From Thermoleophilaceae bacterium (GTDB lineage: Bacteria; Actinomycetota; Thermoleophilia; Solirubrobacterales; Thermoleophilaceae), in the NCBI GenBank assembly GCA_040901445.1, contig JBBDYQ010000001.1, forward strand, positions 145,716 through 209,715: DNA of 64,000 nucleotides, read 5' to 3'. Positions 1-7,722 of the stretch are shown one piece after another. The position numbers and the translations under genes were made by a program. The notes below the pieces were generated by a model. It ran no database searches and was not told the origin of the DNA. It worked only from the letters and a program-made list of their open reading frames with translations. Position 1 is the first letter of the stretch; each line of letters begins with the position of its first letter.

Positions 1-1001
1 ACGCCGGCCTCGCCGCTCTCGAGCAACTCGACCGCGGCGTTGTCGGGCTCTTGCACGAGCACGGAAGGCAGCCCGTGGGCGGCCGCCTCGAGCACCACGA
101 GCCCGAAGCCCTCGCGGGTGGTGGGCAGGACCAGTGCCCGCGCGCGCAGCATCGCCGCGCCCAACTCCTCCTCTCCCACGAAGCCGGGCACCTCCACCGC
201 TCCCTCACCAAGCGCCGCGGCGGCGCTCTCCACGCGCTCCCGCTCGGGGCCGTCGCCGTACACCACGCCGCGCCAGGACGGGTCGTGGCGGCGCAGCTCC
301 GCCACCACCGCCGGGAGCAGGTGCGCGCGCTTCTGCGGCACGAGCCGGCCCGCGAACAGCACGAGCGGCTCGCGGCCCTCGGCGCCGGCCCGCCCGGGCG
401 GAGCGCCCGCCGGGGGGAACTCGGGGACCACCGTGGCGCGGCCCCCCAGACGGGCGGCGTGGAGTCGCGAGAACGTGACCGCGGCGTCTCCCGTGCGCAT
501 GGCCAGCCCCTGCACGAGCCGCCCGAGCGCGCCTCCGAGCCGGCCGCGGCGATCGCGCCAATCCTCCGGCGACAGCACCTCGTGCCAGTCGGCCACCAGT
601 GCGGTGCGGCGATGCGGCAACAGCCCGACCCGCGCCGCCAGTATCGCCAGGCCCTGAGGAAACGAGCACACGTGCACGACCTCGTAACGCCCGCCATTCC
701 AAAGCAGGTGACGGGCCAGGGCCAGCGGGAAGCCCAGCCGCCCACCGCGCCCGAGGCCCACGATCTCCACGCCCGAGGGGGTCAGGTCTTGCGATGCAGC
801 AACAGAACTCGAGCCGAAGGCTCCTGGTGCTGCATTGCAAGACCTGACCCCCTCCGAGCCGCCGGAGACAGTCCGGCTCACCAGCGTCACGGGCTGCCCG
901 TCCCGCCCCATCTCGGCCGCGATCGCCGCATACCACCGCTCCGCGCCGCCGATCGTGTGCGGCCACAGGTGGTCGTAGACGAGCGCGACGCGTCCGCTCA
1001 A
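1..1001 (-). CDS. GT4-family glycosyltransferase, C-terminus beyond window edge
   Basis: Transfers a sugar from a nucleotide-sugar to an acceptor, probably for a surface glycan; the substrate cannot be told. The N-terminal Rossmann-like start (ALVYDHLWPHTIGGAERW, residues ~5-22) with its Gly-Gly loop, the linker FAGRLVPQKR (~215) and the EGFGLVVLE motif (~294-302, the E-x7-E of GT4 enzymes) are typical. The start is a TTG at 1001-999 overlapping the TGA of the upstream gene, with no ATG/GTG nearby that fits better. Residues ~48-75 are encoded by a palindromic DNA element (775-854) inserted without breaking the frame, so about 26 residues there are foreign to the family. The reading frame is open to position 1, so the end is missing. 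Confidence 0.85.
   Translation of the reverse strand, partial: MSGRVALVYDHLWPHTIGGAERWYAAIAAEMGRDGQPVTLVSRTVSGGSEGVRSCNAAPGAFGSSSVAASQDLTPSGVEIVGLGRGGRLGFPLALARHLLWNGGRYEVVHVCSFPQGLAILAARVGLLPHRRTALVADWHEVLSPEDWRDRRGRLGGALGRLVQGLAMRTGDAAVTFSRLHAARLGGRATVVPEFPPAGAPPGRAGAEGREPLVLFAGRLVPQKRAHLLPAVVAELRRHDPSWRGVVYGDGPERERVESAAAALGEGAVEVPGFVGEEELGAAMLRARALVLPTTREGFGLVVLEAAAHGLPSVLVQEPDNAAVELLESGEAG
775..854. repeat. REP-like palindromic element inside the glycosyltransferase gene
   Basis: A long inverted repeat: the arm 775-801 pairs with 828-854 over 27 bp, interrupted only by one position that would be a G.U pair in RNA. The 26-nt middle holds a second small hairpin (GAGCC-gaa-GGCTC, 811-823). 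The arm contains GGGGTCAGGTCTTGC and its complement. The 17-mer TTGCAAGACCTGACCCC of the right arm recurs exactly at 35144-35160. Structure and size resemble REP/BIME elements mobilised by REP-associated tyrosine transposases, but no transposase is in the window, so the class is inferred. Confidence 0.7.
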
Positions 1002-2782
1002 CGCTCCGGCCCCAGCGCCGACTTCGTGCCCCCGAGCGAGCCGGGCCCCTTGTAGCTCGAGGGGCCGCGCAGCCTGGGTCCGGCGGGCGGCGGGGCGTCG
1101 CCCGCGCGCAGCCGCGCGATCACCACCACCAGCACCGTGCCGAAGAGCCCGAGCAGCAGCGCGCCGAGGATCGACGTGAGGAAGCCCACGTGGCCGCCCG
1201 TGACGAGCAGGAAGAGGTACCAGAGGCCCTCGAGCGGATCGAGGCCGAGGCGGGCGAGGTAGTAGATCGTGACCCCCGCGGGGCCGATGAGCCCGGCCGC
1301 CACCAGCGCCGCGCTCACGCCGGGGCGGGCGTCGGCCACCATGGCGAGCATCCACAGGTGCACCGCGGGCACGAGCACGAGCGCGGCGAACGGGTTCACG
1401 AACCACACCACCACGCCCGCCGCGCTGAGCGCGAATGCCGTGGCGGCCCCCGCGCCCGGCGAAGCCGGACGGCCGGTGGCGCCCGCTCGCCGCGCCAGCA
1501 GCGGCCGCACCAGCAGCCACGCGAGCGCCACGGCCGCGGCCACGAGCAGCAGCGTGACCACGGCCGACCCGTCGAAGGCGAGCGAGCTCGGCGGCGTCGG
1601 AGCCGGCGGCGCCTCGGGCGCCTGGCCCACGAGCACGAGGAACTCGGCCACCACGAAGCCGATGAGGAACGGAGCCGCCGCGGCCAGGGTCCACACCCAC
1701 CAGCCGGCCAGGCGCTCCTTGCGCCGGCGCGCGCGGGCGGCGGCGTCCACCGAGGCGATGAGCGGCGGCAGCAGCAGGGCCGCGGCCAGCAGGGCGAGCG
1801 CCCACGCGGGCATGACGTTGCGCGCGCCGATCACGTAGGCCTGGGGCCCGTGCTCGAGGTCGCGGCCGCTGTCGAGGGCGGTGGCCGTGCGCAGGACGGC
1901 GCGGCCCAGTTCGCCGAGGCGCTCCCCGTCCGCGTCCTCGACTTCGCGCGAGCCGGGGGGCGGGGGCAGCTCGCCGCTGCCGGAGATGCGCACGGCGGGC
2001 GCCCCGTCCTCGATGAGCACGCCCTGCGCCCCGATGCCGATGGGGAACGACAGGCGGGCGACCTGGCCCAGCGAGCCCTCGTCGTCGGGAATGCCGCCCA
2101 GCTCCTGCCGCAGGGACGAGGCCGCCGTGCGCTGCAACCCGATCGATCCGCGCGAAGCGTCGTTGGACCACTGCACCACGAGCGGGCCTCGCGATCGCGA
2201 GGCCGCCAGGTTCGACAGCACGACGATTCCCCGCACCGGCCCCTGCTCGCGCACGGTGCGCAGCAGCCGCTCGGCCCCGGCGTCGCCCACGCTCGAGCCG
2301 TCAATCGAGGCGAGCACCACGGTGGCCTCGGCGGATCGCCCCTCGTAGATGCGCGCCAGCTCGAGCAGCGCGGCGGTGTCCGCCGCGCTGCCGACGGCGT
2401 CCGGGCCCTCGTCCGCGGTGTCGCGCGCGGCGGCGATCACGATCTGGTCGCGCACCGAGCCGGGCTTCCGGGCCACGACGTTCTCGAGCCGCGCGCCGTC
2501 GGCGCTGAAGCGCCGGCGCACAACGGGGTCGAATCCGCGTGCGGCGAACTGGCGCGCCACGAGGTCCGCCACGGCCTGGTTGCCCAGCGATCCCGGCCGC
2601 CGGTCGGGGTTGCTCTGGGCGATGTCGCGCATGGTGACCGCGGCGGCGTCCCCGTCGAACAGCACGTCCGCCGCCAGCCCCTGGGGGAGCGGTGCCGGCC
2701 GGCTCTCCAGCGAGAACATCGCCACGACGACGGCGAACAGCGTCGGGAGGAAGGCCGCGCGGTAGATCCGCGGCTCGATCAT
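998..2782 (-). CDS. Polytopic membrane protein with inactive M28-like peptidase domain
   Basis: A 594-residue protein with one N-terminal membrane segment (~8-25), an extracytoplasmic M28 aminopeptidase-like domain (~45-270) and a C-terminal half of about seven or eight hydrophobic helices (from ~320). The M28 signature regions are recognisable (AARDTA, SAADTAALLELAR, VLASIDGSS), but the positions normally occupied by the zinc ligands His, Asp and Glu-Glu are Ala, Ala and Ser-Ser, so peptidase activity is unlikely. The start is the ATG just before MIEPRIYR; the open frame reaches much further upstream but there it is antisense to the response regulator. It is divergent from that regulator (25 bp between starts) and overlaps the glycosyltransferase start, so the two may be cotranscribed. 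Function unknown. Confidence 0.8.
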   Translation of the reverse strand: MIEPRIYRAAFLPTLFAVVVAMFSLESRPAPLPQGLAADVLFDGDAAAVTMRDIAQSNPDRRPGSLGNQAVADLVARQFAARGFDPVVRRRFSADGARLENVVARKPGSVRDQIVIAAARDTADEGPDAVGSAADTAALLELARIYEGRSAEATVVLASIDGSSVGDAGAERLLRTVREQGPVRGIVVLSNLAASRSRGPLVVQWSNDASRGSIGLQRTAASSLRQELGGIPDDEGSLGQVARLSFPIGIGAQGVLIEDGAPAVRISGSGELPPPPGSREVEDADGERLGELGRAVLRTATALDSGRDLEHGPQAYVIGARNVMPAWALALLAAALLLPPLIASVDAAARARRRKERLAGWWVWTLAAAAPFLIGFVVAEFLVLVGQAPEAPPAPTPPSSLAFDGSAVVTLLLVAAAVALAWLLVRPLLARRAGATGRPASPGAGAATAFALSAAGVVVWFVNPFAALVLVPAVHLWMLAMVADARPGVSAALVAAGLIGPAGVTIYYLARLGLDPLEGLWYLFLLVTGGHVGFLTSILGALLLGLFGTVLVVVIARLRAGDAPPPAGPRLRGPSSYKGPGSLGGTKSALGPER

Positions 2783-2806
2783 CCGGGCCGAATCTACACT
2801 CTCCGT

Positions 2807-3508
2807 GTGTCCCCGCAGCCACCCAGGATCCTGTTGGTGGACGACGAGCAGTCGCTCCAGAAGCTGCTCGCCTACCCGCTGCGCAAGGAGGGCTACGACG
2901 TCGTCCCCGCCCTCGACGGCGAGCAGGCGCTCGCCCAGCTGAGAGCCGGGAGCTTCGACCTCGTCGTGCTGGACGTGATGCTGCCCAAGGTCGACGGCTT
3001 CGAAGTCTGCCGCCGCATGCGCGCCCGCAGCGGCGTGCCGATCATCATGCTCACGGCCAAGGACGACGAGTTCGACAAGGTGCTCGGGCTCGAGCTCGGC
3101 GCGGACGACTACATCACCAAGCCGTTCTCGGTGCGCGAGTTCCGCAGCCGGGTGAAGGCGGTGCTCCGGCGCGCCGAGATCTCCCGCGGCGCGGACGTGG
3201 ACGAGGAGCCGTTCGAGGACGACGACCTGCGGGTCGACTACGCCAAGCGGACCGTGGAGGCCCGCGGGGAGGAGGCTCGGCTCACCTACGTGGAGTTCGA
3301 GATCCTCGCGGCGCTCACGCGCGCGCCCGGCCGGGTCTTCAGCCGCACGATGCTGCTCGAGGCGGTCTGGGGCGACGCCTCCTACCGCGACCCGCGCACG
3401 ATCGACGTGCACATCCGGCACCTCCGCGAGAAGCTCGAGCAAGACTCCAAGGAGCCGGGCTTCCTCCTCACCGTGCGCGGCGTGGGCTACCGCTTCCGCG
3501 ACCGCTGA
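2807..3508 (+). CDS. OmpR-family response regulator
   Basis: DNA-binding output of a two-component system, 233 residues. Receiver domain 7-125 with the acidic pair D12/D13, phospho-acceptor D56 in VVLDVMLP and the conserved Lys in ITKPF (~105); winged-helix OmpR/PhoB domain ~135-230 ending in the typical TVRGVGYRF. The start is a GTG (VSPQPPRILLVDDE) because everything upstream in the frame is antisense to the M28-like gene. Its TGA overlaps the ATG of the sensor kinase (TGATG), so the two are translationally coupled. With the HtrA lipoprotein downstream, the trio resembles mycobacterial MprAB-PepD or Bacillus CssRS-HtrA, suggesting an envelope-stress circuit (inference). Confidence 0.95.
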   Translation: MSPQPPRILLVDDEQSLQKLLAYPLRKEGYDVVPALDGEQALAQLRAGSFDLVVLDVMLPKVDGFEVCRRMRARSGVPIIMLTAKDDEFDKVLGLELGADDYITKPFSVREFRSRVKAVLRRAEISRGADVDEEPFEDDDLRVDYAKRTVEARGEEARLTYVEFEILAALTRAPGRVFSRTMLLEAVWGDASYRDPRTIDVHIRHLREKLEQDSKEPGFLLTVRGVGYRFRDR

Positions 3509-4926
3509 TGCACGCGCCGCGGCGCCCGCGCTCCCTGCGCAACAAGCTCGCCCTGCTGTTCTTCGGCATCACCGCCGCCGCGTTCGCCGTCCTCTACTTC
3601 GTCGTGGTCCCGCAGCTCGAGTCGCGGCTGATCGACCGCCGCCTCGACGACCTCCGGCGCGCGTCGGCCGCGACGCTCACCCGGCTCGAGGACATCACGG
3701 AGCTGCCGGTCCCGGACGTGGACGAGCGCGTGCGCGCCGTGGCCGACGACGCCGACGCCACCGTGACGCTGTTCGGCCCGCAGATCTCTGGCGTCAACAC
3801 CGTCGAGAACATCCGCACCTACGTGATCTCGGACTCGCGCGCCGAGAGCCGGGTGCCCGAGCCGACCGGGATCGCAGAGCGCGCCTTCTCCAGCAAGACG
3901 ATGGAGAGCGGCGTCATCACGGTGGACGGCGAGCGCCTGGCACGGGTGGCCCAGCCCGTGGTCATCGGGGAGGACGTCCCCCGCGTGGCCGTGTACACGA
4001 GCAGCGTGGAGGACATCGCCGACTCGGTGAGGCTCATCCGCACACAGGTGATCCTCGCCACGGCGCTGGCGCTGCTCGTGGCGCTGGTGGGCGGCTACCT
4101 CGTGGCGCAGGCGCTCTCGCGGCGGGTGCGCCGCCTCGAGGGGGCCGCCGAGGACGTTGCCGCCGGCCGCTTCACCGGCCCACTGCCCGTGGACTCCGAC
4201 GACGAGCTGGGGCAGCTCACGCGCACGTTCAACGCCATGCAGGCGCAGCTCGCGCAGGTAGACCGTGCGCGCAAGGACTTCATCGCCACGGCGTCGCACG
4301 AGCTGCGCACGCCGCTGATGTCGCTCGGCGGGTTTGTGGAGCTGCTGCAGGACGAGGACCTGGACGCCGCCACCCGCGAGGAGTTCCTCGCCACGATGCG
4401 CGAGCAGGTGGAGCGGCTGCAGAAGCTGTCGGTGAACCTGCTCGACCTCTCGCGGCTCGACTCCGGGGCCGTGCGGCTCACGCCCGAACGGGTGGACCTT
4501 GCGAAGGTCGCGGCCGCGGTGGCGAAGGAGTTCGAGCCCGCCACGCGCGATCGGCCGGGCGCGGTGGTGCTCGAGGGCGGCGACGCGCCCGTGTCCGCCG
4601 TGTGCGACCGTGAGCGGGCCGCACAGATCATGCGCATCCTCCTCGACAACGCGCTCCGCCACACCCCGGCGGGCACCCCGGTGACCGTCACCACCTCACG
4701 CCGCGACGGGGTGGCCAGCGTGAGCGTGGCCGACCGCGGTCCCGGACTGGACGCCGAGGCCGCGGAGAAGGTCTTCGAGCGCTTCTACACCGCCGACGCC
4801 GCGCGCGGGTCTGGCCTCGGGCTGGCGATCGCGCGCGAGCTGGCGGAGCTCATGCGCGGGCGCATCGCCGTCTCCTCACGTCCCGGGCAGACCGTGTTCA
4901 CCGTCCACCTCCCCGCGGCGGAATGA
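3508..4926 (+). CDS. Membrane sensor histidine kinase
   Basis: A 472-residue sensor for the preceding regulator. A first membrane helix (~15-35), an extracytoplasmic sensing region (~36-175), a second helix (~176-200, VILATALALLVALVGGYLVA), HAMP (~200-250), HisKA with phosphorylated H264 in ASHELRTPL, and an HATPase_c domain with N-box NALRHTP and G-boxes (DRGPGLD, GSGLGLAIA). All catalytic boxes are present, so it should be active. The ATG overlaps the regulator's stop; its own TGA overlaps the ATG of the protease gene (ATGA). The signal sensed is unknown; coupling to a periplasmic-type protease suggests misfolded exported protein. Confidence 0.95.
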   Translation: MHAPRRPRSLRNKLALLFFGITAAAFAVLYFVVVPQLESRLIDRRLDDLRRASAATLTRLEDITELPVPDVDERVRAVADDADATVTLFGPQISGVNTVENIRTYVISDSRAESRVPEPTGIAERAFSSKTMESGVITVDGERLARVAQPVVIGEDVPRVAVYTSSVEDIADSVRLIRTQVILATALALLVALVGGYLVAQALSRRVRRLEGAAEDVAAGRFTGPLPVDSDDELGQLTRTFNAMQAQLAQVDRARKDFIATASHELRTPLMSLGGFVELLQDEDLDAATREEFLATMREQVERLQKLSVNLLDLSRLDSGAVRLTPERVDLAKVAAAVAKEFEPATRDRPGAVVLEGGDAPVSAVCDRERAAQIMRILLDNALRHTPAGTPVTVTTSRRDGVASVSVADRGPGLDAEAAEKVFERFYTADAARGSGLGLAIARELAELMRGRIAVSSRPGQTVFTVHLPAAE

Positions 4927-6098
4927 GGCGCGCGCTCGCAGCGGGGGCGCTGGTCGCGCTGACCTTCGCCGGCTGCTCGCTCGGCGACGGCGACGGCTCC
5001 GAGGAGGAGGCGGCGGAGACCACACGCAGGGTGGAGACCACCCGCGTGGAGGTCGTGGAGAACCTGGGCGAGGACGGCAGCTTCGACCCCGCGCAGATCT
5101 ACGAGCGCCTGTCCCCAGGGGTCGTGACCGTGATCTCGCAGTTCCCCGGCGGCGGCTCGCTCCTCGACGACGACGGCGAGGGCGGGCTGGGCAGCGGCTT
5201 CGTGATCGACGACGAGGGGCGCATCGCCACGAACGCGCACGTGGTGACCACCGGCGACGGCGACCGCATCCGCCGCGCCGAACAGGTGTACGTCGAGTTC
5301 GGCGACGGCAACCGGGTGCCCGCGGAGATCGTGGGGCACGACCCCAACTCCGACGTGGCGCTGCTCGAGGTCGATCCCGGCGGCCTGTCGCTGACCCCGC
5401 TGCGGCTGGGCAGCTCGCGCGGGCTCACCGTGGGCGCGCCCGTGGCGGCCATCGGCAGCCCGTTCGGCGAGCGCCGCTCGCTGTCGATCGGCGTGATCTC
5501 GGCGGTGGACCGCGACATCCGCTCGCTCACCGACTTCTCGATCGGCAACGCGATCCAGACGGACGCCGCCATCAACCAGGGCAACTCGGGCGGGCCGCTG
5601 CTCAACGCCGAGGGCGACGTCATCGGCATCAACGCCCAGATCAGGACCGCCAGCGGCGGCGGGGAGGGTGTGGGCTTCGCGATCCCCGCCGACGTGGTCA
5701 GACGCTCGCTCGGGGAGCTGCGGGAGAAGGGCCGGGTGGACTACGGCTTTCTCGGCGTCACCACGCAGGCGCTGTACCCGCAACTCGCCGAGCACCTCGA
5801 CGTGGCTACCCGCGACGGCGCGCTCGTGGTGGAGGTCGTGGACGGCGCGCCGGCCGACGACGCCGGGATCGAGCCGGGCGACGGGCGCACCTCGTTCCAG
5901 GGCCAGGACGAGATCCCGCGCGGCGGCGACGTGATCGTGGCCGTGGACGGAACCGCGCTGCGCGGGCAGGACAACCTGGCCGACCTCATCTCCCTCCACG
6001 GCCCCGGAGACGAGGTGGAGCTCGAGGTGGTGCGCGGGGACGACCGGCGCACGGTCACCGTCGAGCTCGGCCGGCGCCCGCGCCGGACCGCGGAATAG
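4923..6098 (+). CDS. HtrA/DegP-like serine protease lipoprotein with PDZ domain
   Basis: A 391-residue trypsin-like protease for quality control outside the membrane. The signal peptide ends in a lipobox (TFAGC, Cys18), so it should be lipid-anchored. An acidic linker (GDGDGSEEEAAE) follows. Catalytic triad: H106 in TNAHVV, D144 in NSDVALLEV and S222 in GNSGGPL. A PDZ domain covers ~290-385, with a typical GDVIVAVDG turn. The length and the single PDZ match actinobacterial PepD/HtrA proteins. It overlaps the kinase gene by four bases, making a regulator-kinase-protease operon. Confidence 0.95.
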   Translation: MRRALAAGALVALTFAGCSLGDGDGSEEEAAETTRRVETTRVEVVENLGEDGSFDPAQIYERLSPGVVTVISQFPGGGSLLDDDGEGGLGSGFVIDDEGRIATNAHVVTTGDGDRIRRAEQVYVEFGDGNRVPAEIVGHDPNSDVALLEVDPGGLSLTPLRLGSSRGLTVGAPVAAIGSPFGERRSLSIGVISAVDRDIRSLTDFSIGNAIQTDAAINQGNSGGPLLNAEGDVIGINAQIRTASGGGEGVGFAIPADVVRRSLGELREKGRVDYGFLGVTTQALYPQLAEHLDVATRDGALVVEVVDGAPADDAGIEPGDGRTSFQGQDEIPRGGDVIVAVDGTALRGQDNLADLISLHGPGDEVELEVVRGDDRRTVTVELGRRPRRTAE

Positions 6099-6109
6099 GG
6101 TTCGCCGGC

Positions 6110-6469
6110 ATGCCCGCGTCCACGATCTCCCTCACGATCCCCGCCAAGGGCGACTACGTCGTGCTCGCCCGGCTCGCCCTCTCCGCCGTCTGCCGGCTCA
6201 CTCCGCTGCGCGCCGAGGACGTGGCCGACCTCAAGCTGGCGATCACCGAGGCGGCGGGGGGGCTGGTGGGGGGCGACCCGCAGCAGCGGCTCGCGTTCGA
6301 GTACCGGGTGGACGGCGAGCGCCTGGTGCTCGAGATCGCCGGGCCCGGAGGGGACCTCGCGGACGACGAGCGCGAGCTGGGCCGCGCGATCGTGGCGGCC
6401 ACCGTCGACGAGCACGACGAGGAGCACGACAGGGTGCGCCTCGTCAAGTACCTGCGCCCGGTTGAGTAG
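6110..6469 (+). CDS. SpoIIAB/RsbW-like anti-sigma ATPase domain protein
   Basis: A 119-residue single-domain protein of the HATPase_c anti-sigma type: ISLTIPAKGDYVVLARLA at the N-terminus and LRAEDVADLKLAITEAA (the N-box helix; here TEAAGG in place of the usual TEAVTNA) are diagnostic. Such proteins bind a sigma factor or phosphorylate a STAS anti-anti-sigma partner. The canonical Asn of the N-box is absent and the G2 box is hard to see, so ATP binding may be weak. It lies 11 bp after the HtrA gene and 11 bp before treT on the same strand. A STAS protein is encoded 20 kb away at 26596-26949 but pairing is speculative. Confidence 0.75.
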   Translation: MPASTISLTIPAKGDYVVLARLALSAVCRLTPLRAEDVADLKLAITEAAGGLVGGDPQQRLAFEYRVDGERLVLEIAGPGGDLADDERELGRAIVAATVDEHDEEHDRVRLVKYLRPVE

Positions 6470-6480
6470 GCTCCCGCGCC

Positions 6481-7722
6481 GTGCTGCAACCGGTCGGAGT
6501 CGGTCACAAGAGCCTCGCCGATTACACGCATCTCGTCGGGCGCCCGCTCGTCGCCGAGATCCGTGAGCTCGCCGAAGCACTCCAGGGCCTCAAGGTCCTG
6601 CACCTCAGCGCCACCGCTTTCGGTGGCGGCGTCTCCGAGATCCTCTACACGCTCATCCCGCTCATGCGCGACGCCGGCATCGAGGCGGACTGGCAGGTGA
6701 TCGTCGGGCGCGAGGAGTTCTTCAACGCCACGAAGATCATGCACAACGCCCTCCAGGGCAACCCGCAGGACCTCACGCCGGACGAGTGGGAGGTGTACGA
6801 GCGCTACAACGCGATGAACGCGAAGGAGCTCAGCAGCGGCTGGGACGTGATCATCGTGCACGACCCGCAGCCGGCGCTGGTGCAGCATCAGGTGCCCGAG
6901 AAGGCGCGCCACTGGGTCTGGCGCTGCCACATCGACCTCTCCACCCCCAACCCCGCCACGATCGACCGGGTGGTGCCGTCGCTGCACGGCTACGACGGCT
7001 CGCTCTTCCACATGCAGCAGTACGTCCCGGAGGCCCTGACCCGGAACTCCGGCCCCGACGTGCACATCGTGCCGCCGGCCATCGACCCGCTGTCGCCGAA
7101 GAACATGGCGCTGTCACCCGAGGACGCCGCCTTCGTCTGCGACCAGTTCGGGATCGACGTGGACCGGCCGCTGATCTGCCAGGTGTCGCGCTTCGACCCC
7201 TGGAAGGACCCGCTCGGGGTGATCGACGCCTACCGGATCGTCAAGGAGCAGCAGCCGGACGTGCAGCTCGCCCTGGTCGGCTCCATGGCCACCGACGACC
7301 CCGAAGGGTGGGAGTTCTTCAACTCCACCCAGCGCCACGCCGGCAGCGACCCCGACGTCCACATCCTCAACAACCTCAACAACGTGGGCGCCATCGAGGT
7401 CAACGCCTTCCAGTCCCAGGCCGACGTGCTCATCCAGAAGTCCACCCGCGAGGGCTTCGGGCTCACGGTGTCGGAGGCGCTCTGGAAGGCGCGGCCGTTC
7501 ATCGGCGGCGACGTGGGCGGCATCCCCCTCCAGGTTGAGGACGGCCGGACCGGGTATCTCGTCTCCTCACCCGAGGACTGCGCGCGCCGGTGCCTCGAGA
7601 TCCTGCGCGACCCGGAGCTGGGCAAGATGCTCGGCCGCGCCGGCAAGGAGCACGTGCGCACGCACTTCCTCACCCCCCGCCTGCTCCGCGACTGGCTGCG
7701 GATCTTCACAGAGCTCGAATGA
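6481..7722 (+). CDS. treT: Trehalose glycosyltransferring synthase (TreT-like, GT4)
   Basis: Probably joins a nucleotide-diphosphate glucose to glucose to give trehalose. The 413-residue protein has the family start with the glycine loop (LHLSATAFGGGVSEIL, ~41-56), HDPQP (~129), the acceptor-site WRCHIDLSTPN (~144), QVSRFDPWKDP (~233) and the E-x7-E motif REGFGLTVSEALW (~324). The GTG start leaves 11 bp after the previous gene. Its TGA overlaps the ATG of otsA, so the two trehalose enzymes are coupled. Members of this family are reversible in vitro, so a degradative role is also possible. Confidence 0.85.
   Translation: MLQPVGVGHKSLADYTHLVGRPLVAEIRELAEALQGLKVLHLSATAFGGGVSEILYTLIPLMRDAGIEADWQVIVGREEFFNATKIMHNALQGNPQDLTPDEWEVYERYNAMNAKELSSGWDVIIVHDPQPALVQHQVPEKARHWVWRCHIDLSTPNPATIDRVVPSLHGYDGSLFHMQQYVPEALTRNSGPDVHIVPPAIDPLSPKNMALSPEDAAFVCDQFGIDVDRPLICQVSRFDPWKDPLGVIDAYRIVKEQQPDVQLALVGSMATDDPEGWEFFNSTQRHAGSDPDVHILNNLNNVGAIEVNAFQSQADVLIQKSTREGFGLTVSEALWKARPFIGGDVGGIPLQVEDGRTGYLVSSPEDCARRCLEILRDPELGKMLGRAGKEHVRTHFLTPRLLRDWLRIFTELE

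Noticed and set aside
1190..2806. Long plus-strand frame upstream of the response regulator
   Set aside because: Arg/His/Gly-rich shadow of the M28-like gene; the receiver domain starts right after the GTG at 2807.
2783..3442. 220-residue N-terminal extension of the M28-like gene
   Set aside because: It is antisense to the response regulator, which has clear motifs; the composition is Glu/Val/His/Arg-rich shadow coding.
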